Positions 61,588 to 64,000 of a stretch of 64,000 nt of DNA are shown here, in pieces (within the stretch, counting starts at the first letter, position 1; each line of letters begins with the position of its first letter). Location: the NCBI RefSeq assembly GCF_015767435.1, contig NZ_JADWOV010000319.1, positions 62,001 through 126,000 of the forward strand, in the 5' to 3' direction. Under the pieces are notes generated by a model that made no database searches, had not been told where the DNA came from, and was given only the letters and a program-made list of their open reading frames with translations. The translations under genes were made by a program, and so were the position numbers. Source of the stretch: Polaribacter sp. BAL334. Its GTDB lineage: Bacteria; Bacteroidota; Bacteroidia; Flavobacteriales; Flavobacteriaceae.

Positions 61588-63237
61588 ATGAAAAACCTAT
61601 TTTTAGTTAGTTTTTTATGTATTGCCATATTTTCTTGTCAAGTAAAACCTTCTGAAAAAATTGTAGAAGAGAAAGAAAATGAATTCGTTTGGCAAGCTGC
61701 AAACGTATATTTTTTATTGACAGATCGTTTTCACAATGGAGATATTTCCAATGATTTGAATTTTGACAGAACAAAAACTCCAGGGAAATTAAGAGGTTTT
61801 GAAGGAGGAGATTTGAAGGGAATTACTCAAAAAATCAAAGAAGGATATTTTACAAAGTTGGGAATTAATGCAATTTGGATGACACCAATTGTAGAACAAA
61901 TTCATGATGCAACTGATGAAGGAACAGGAGTTACGTATGCTTATCATGGTTATTGGGCAAAAGATTGGACTACAATTGACCCAAATTTTGGAACCAAAGA
62001 AGATTTGAAAGAATTGGTTGAAACTGCTCATAAAAATGGGATTCGTATTTTGTTGGATGCAGTTATCAATCACACAGGACCTGTTACCGAAAAAGACCCT
62101 GTTTGGCCTTCTGATTGGGTGAGAACTTCCCCAAAATGTGAGTACAGCAATTATGAAAATACCACTTCATGTACACTTGTAGAAAATTTACCAGATATTA
62201 GAACTGATAGTAACTCATCAGTTGATTTGCCTCCACAACTCATTGAAAAGTGGAAAAATGAAGGAAGATTGGCACAAGAAATGGCAGAATTGGATGCTTT
62301 TTTTAAAAGGACAGGCTATCCTAGAGCGCCCCGTTTTTACATCATGAAATGGTTAACAGATTATATTACTGAATTCGGAATTGATGGTTATAGGGTTGAT
62401 ACTGTGAAACATACAGAAGAATATGTGTGGCAAGAATTCAAAAAAGAATGTGATTTCAGCTTTGCTGAATTCAAGAAAAACAATCCTGAAAAAGTGTTGG
62501 ACAATAATGACTTTTATTTAGTAGGTGAAGTATACAATTATGCCATTTCTCATGGAAAATCTTTTGATTTTGGAGACAAAAAAGTGAATTATTTTGATGA
62601 ATCATTCAATAGTTTGATCAATTTTGAAATCAAATGGAATGTAAAACAAATGACATCCAAAGCAGTTTTTAAAAAGTACGATTCTCTTTTAAACTCTGAA
62701 TTAAAAGGATATGGTGTGTTAAATTACATGACTTCTCATGATGATGGACAACCTTTTGATAAAGAGCGAGCAAAACCTTTTCAAACTGCTACAATGTTAT
62801 TGTTAACTCCAGGAACTTCGCAAGTATATTATGGAGATGAATCAGCAAGAAGTTTGACAATTGAAGGTGCAATTGGAGATGCAACGTTGCGCTCCATGAT
62901 GAATTGGGATGACATCAATCATACAGGTGAAACTAAAAAAATAGTAGAACATTGGCAAAAATTAGGGCAATTTAGAGCGAATCATCCTGCAGTTGGTGCT
63001 GGAAAACATAGTGTAATTTCTGATAAAAATGGATTGATTTTTTCACGAATTTATAAAAATGATAAAGTTATTATAGGAATTGATTTGTTTGAAAAATCTA
63101 TAAGCATAGATGTTTCCTCCATTTTTAATGAAGGAGATGTTTTAAAAGAAACCTATTCAAATCAGGAAGTAGTTGTTAAAAATGGGAACGTAAATTTCAT
63201 TTCTGAGTTTAGTATTTTTTTATTAGAAAAAAAATAA
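61588..63237 (+). CDS. GH13 alpha-amylase-family lipoprotein (cytoplasmic-amylase-like architecture, exported)
   Basis: A 549-residue lipoprotein (lipobox AIFSC). Regions: ILLDAVINHTGPV (I), GIDGYRVDTVKHTEEYVW (II), YLVGEVYNYAIS (III), NYMTSHDDGQPFD (IV, with Ser replacing the common Asn before His-Asp). The triad is present. The VYFLLTDRFHNGD opening and the large loop with two cysteines (SPKCEYSNYENTTSCTLVENLPD) are characteristic of a Bacteroidota amylase subgroup. It precedes the GH97 gene by 3 bases. Confidence 0.93.
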   Translation: MKNLFLVSFLCIAIFSCQVKPSEKIVEEKENEFVWQAANVYFLLTDRFHNGDISNDLNFDRTKTPGKLRGFEGGDLKGITQKIKEGYFTKLGINAIWMTPIVEQIHDATDEGTGVTYAYHGYWAKDWTTIDPNFGTKEDLKELVETAHKNGIRILLDAVINHTGPVTEKDPVWPSDWVRTSPKCEYSNYENTTSCTLVENLPDIRTDSNSSVDLPPQLIEKWKNEGRLAQEMAELDAFFKRTGYPRAPRFYIMKWLTDYITEFGIDGYRVDTVKHTEEYVWQEFKKECDFSFAEFKKNNPEKVLDNNDFYLVGEVYNYAISHGKSFDFGDKKVNYFDESFNSLINFEIKWNVKQMTSKAVFKKYDSLLNSELKGYGVLNYMTSHDDGQPFDKERAKPFQTATMLLLTPGTSQVYYGDESARSLTIEGAIGDATLRSMMNWDDINHTGETKKIVEHWQKLGQFRANHPAVGAGKHSVISDKNGLIFSRIYKNDKVIIGIDLFEKSISIDVSSIFNEGDVLKETYSNQEVVVKNGNVNFISEFSIFLLEKK

Positions 63238-63240
63238 ATT

Positions 63241-64000
63241 ATGAAAATCAAATTTAATATTCTCGCTTTTATTCTTGTAATCGCGATTGTAGGATGTAAA
63301 GAAAATAGTGAATCAACTATTTTTTCGCCTTCAAAAAATATTAAAGTTGATTTTAATCTCAAAAAAGATGGAAAGCCTTATTATTTGGTTTTAAAAGCAT
63401 CAGAAAAAGTCATTGATACTTCATACTTAGGATTTGATTTTGATAATTCAATCCCATTTATTGATAATTTTCAAATTGTAAAAACCTCTGTACGCGAATT
63501 CAATGAAACTTGGCAAATGCCTTGGGGAGAGCAATTGGATGTCATAAATCATTACAATGAACTGAAAGTTGAGTTGCAGGAAATCAGTCAATTAAAAAGA
63601 AAATTAAACATTGTTTTTAGAGTTTATGATGACGGAATTGGATTTCGATATGAATTTCCTGAACAAGCAAATTTCAAAGAAGCTTTTATCACAAACGAAA
63701 ACACGGAATTTAATTTAACAGAGGACTATAAAACCTTTTGGGCTCCTGGAGATTGGGATATTTATGAACATTTGTATAACACTACAAAATTCTCAAAAAT
63801 TAATGCTTTACAGTATGTAAATCAGCCAGTTGCACAGACTTACATTCCTGAAAATGCCGTAAATACACCAGTAACTTTGGTTGGAAAATCGGGACTTCAT
63901 TTGAGTTTTCATGAGGCAGCTTTGGTAGATTATGCAGACATGACTTTAAAAGTAGATACTGTAAATTTTTCATTTAAAAGTAATTTAGTTGGCTCTAGAA
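63241..64000 (+). CDS. GH97 family glycoside hydrolase (SusB-like alpha-glucosidase), 5' part
   Basis: The frame from the ATG at 63241 runs to the window end (253 residues visible). It begins with a lipobox (VIAIVGCKEN). The text IFSPSKNIKVDFNLKKDGKPYYLVL, FDNSIPFIDNFQIV, FNETWQMPWGEQ, YNELKVELQE, VFRVYDDGIGFRYEFPEQ and FWAPGDWDIYEH is the N-terminal beta-super-sandwich of GH97, as in SusB. The catalytic barrel is beyond the edge, so whether it is inverting (SusB-type, Glu base) cannot be checked. Family and context suggest an exo-acting periplasmic alpha-glucosidase. Confidence 0.92.
   Translation, partial: MKIKFNILAFILVIAIVGCKENSESTIFSPSKNIKVDFNLKKDGKPYYLVLKASEKVIDTSYLGFDFDNSIPFIDNFQIVKTSVREFNETWQMPWGEQLDVINHYNELKVELQEISQLKRKLNIVFRVYDDGIGFRYEFPEQANFKEAFITNENTEFNLTEDYKTFWAPGDWDIYEHLYNTTKFSKINALQYVNQPVAQTYIPENAVNTPVTLVGKSGLHLSFHEAALVDYADMTLKVDTVNFSFKSNLVGSR

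Overview
The window is AT-rich DNA from a member of the Bacteroidota, almost certainly a marine-type Flavobacteriaceae (Polaribacter/Tenacibaculum-like; the genus is inferred). Evidence: SusC/SusD pairs, type IX secretion (T9SS) sorting tails of types A and B, a PorP/SprF protein, Bacteroidota promoters (TTG-N19-TAnnTTTG), no Shine-Dalgarno sequences, a tRNA without encoded CCA, and lineage-typical families such as DUF3822, START-like and DUF493.

Left part (1-25.9 kb): mostly housekeeping and conserved single genes. In order these are a truncated FAD-linked oxidase; an M14 carboxypeptidase; a 52-residue YqaE/Pmp3 peptide; csaA with a DUF962 membrane protein; a tightly overlapping cluster of a retropepsin-like protease, a RimK ATP-grasp ligase and an AstE/AspA-like deacylase; an FAD dehydrogenase; tRNA-Met; a START-like protein; a class IV aminotransferase; YqgE; HU; fmt-recQ-NTPase; DUF493; three consecutive parvulin-type foldases plus a MoxR ATPase; rsmD-DUF3822-membrane protein; a RecD-like helicase; an LpxR-like protein; and two tandem PPK2 kinases.

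Middle (25.9-34.1 kb): a 1576-residue calcium-repeat adhesin-like protein with a T9SS type B tail, overlapping its PorP/SprF partner. Then an arsenate-reductase-like phosphatase, an Smr protein and a cysteine desulfurase.

Right part (34.1-64 kb, running off the end): a large alpha-glucan (starch/maltodextrin) utilisation locus. The minus-strand arm is susC-susD-susE-susF-like, followed after a strong terminator by a T9SS-secreted GH13 amylase, a second T9SS protein and a 62-residue peptide. The plus-strand arm is a LacI regulator, an MFS sugar transporter, beta-phosphoglucomutase, a GH65 phosphorylase, then lipoprotein enzymes: GH13 (SusA-like), an esterase, GH31, three GH13 and a truncated GH97 (SusB-like). 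The implied pathway is surface capture and cutting, TonB-dependent import, periplasmic trimming, MFS uptake of maltose, phosphorolysis to glucose plus beta-glucose-1-phosphate, and conversion to glucose-6-phosphate. ACGA-N8-TCGT operator-like sites flank lacI and sit just upstream of the susC and transporter promoters.

No CRISPR array, insertion sequence, prophage or rRNA was seen, and no gap over 300 bases lacks a gene. Nothing is a proven new system. The best candidates for new biology are the LacI operator architecture, the protease/RimK/deacylase cluster, the triplicated SusF-like module and the esterase embedded in the alpha-glucan operon.
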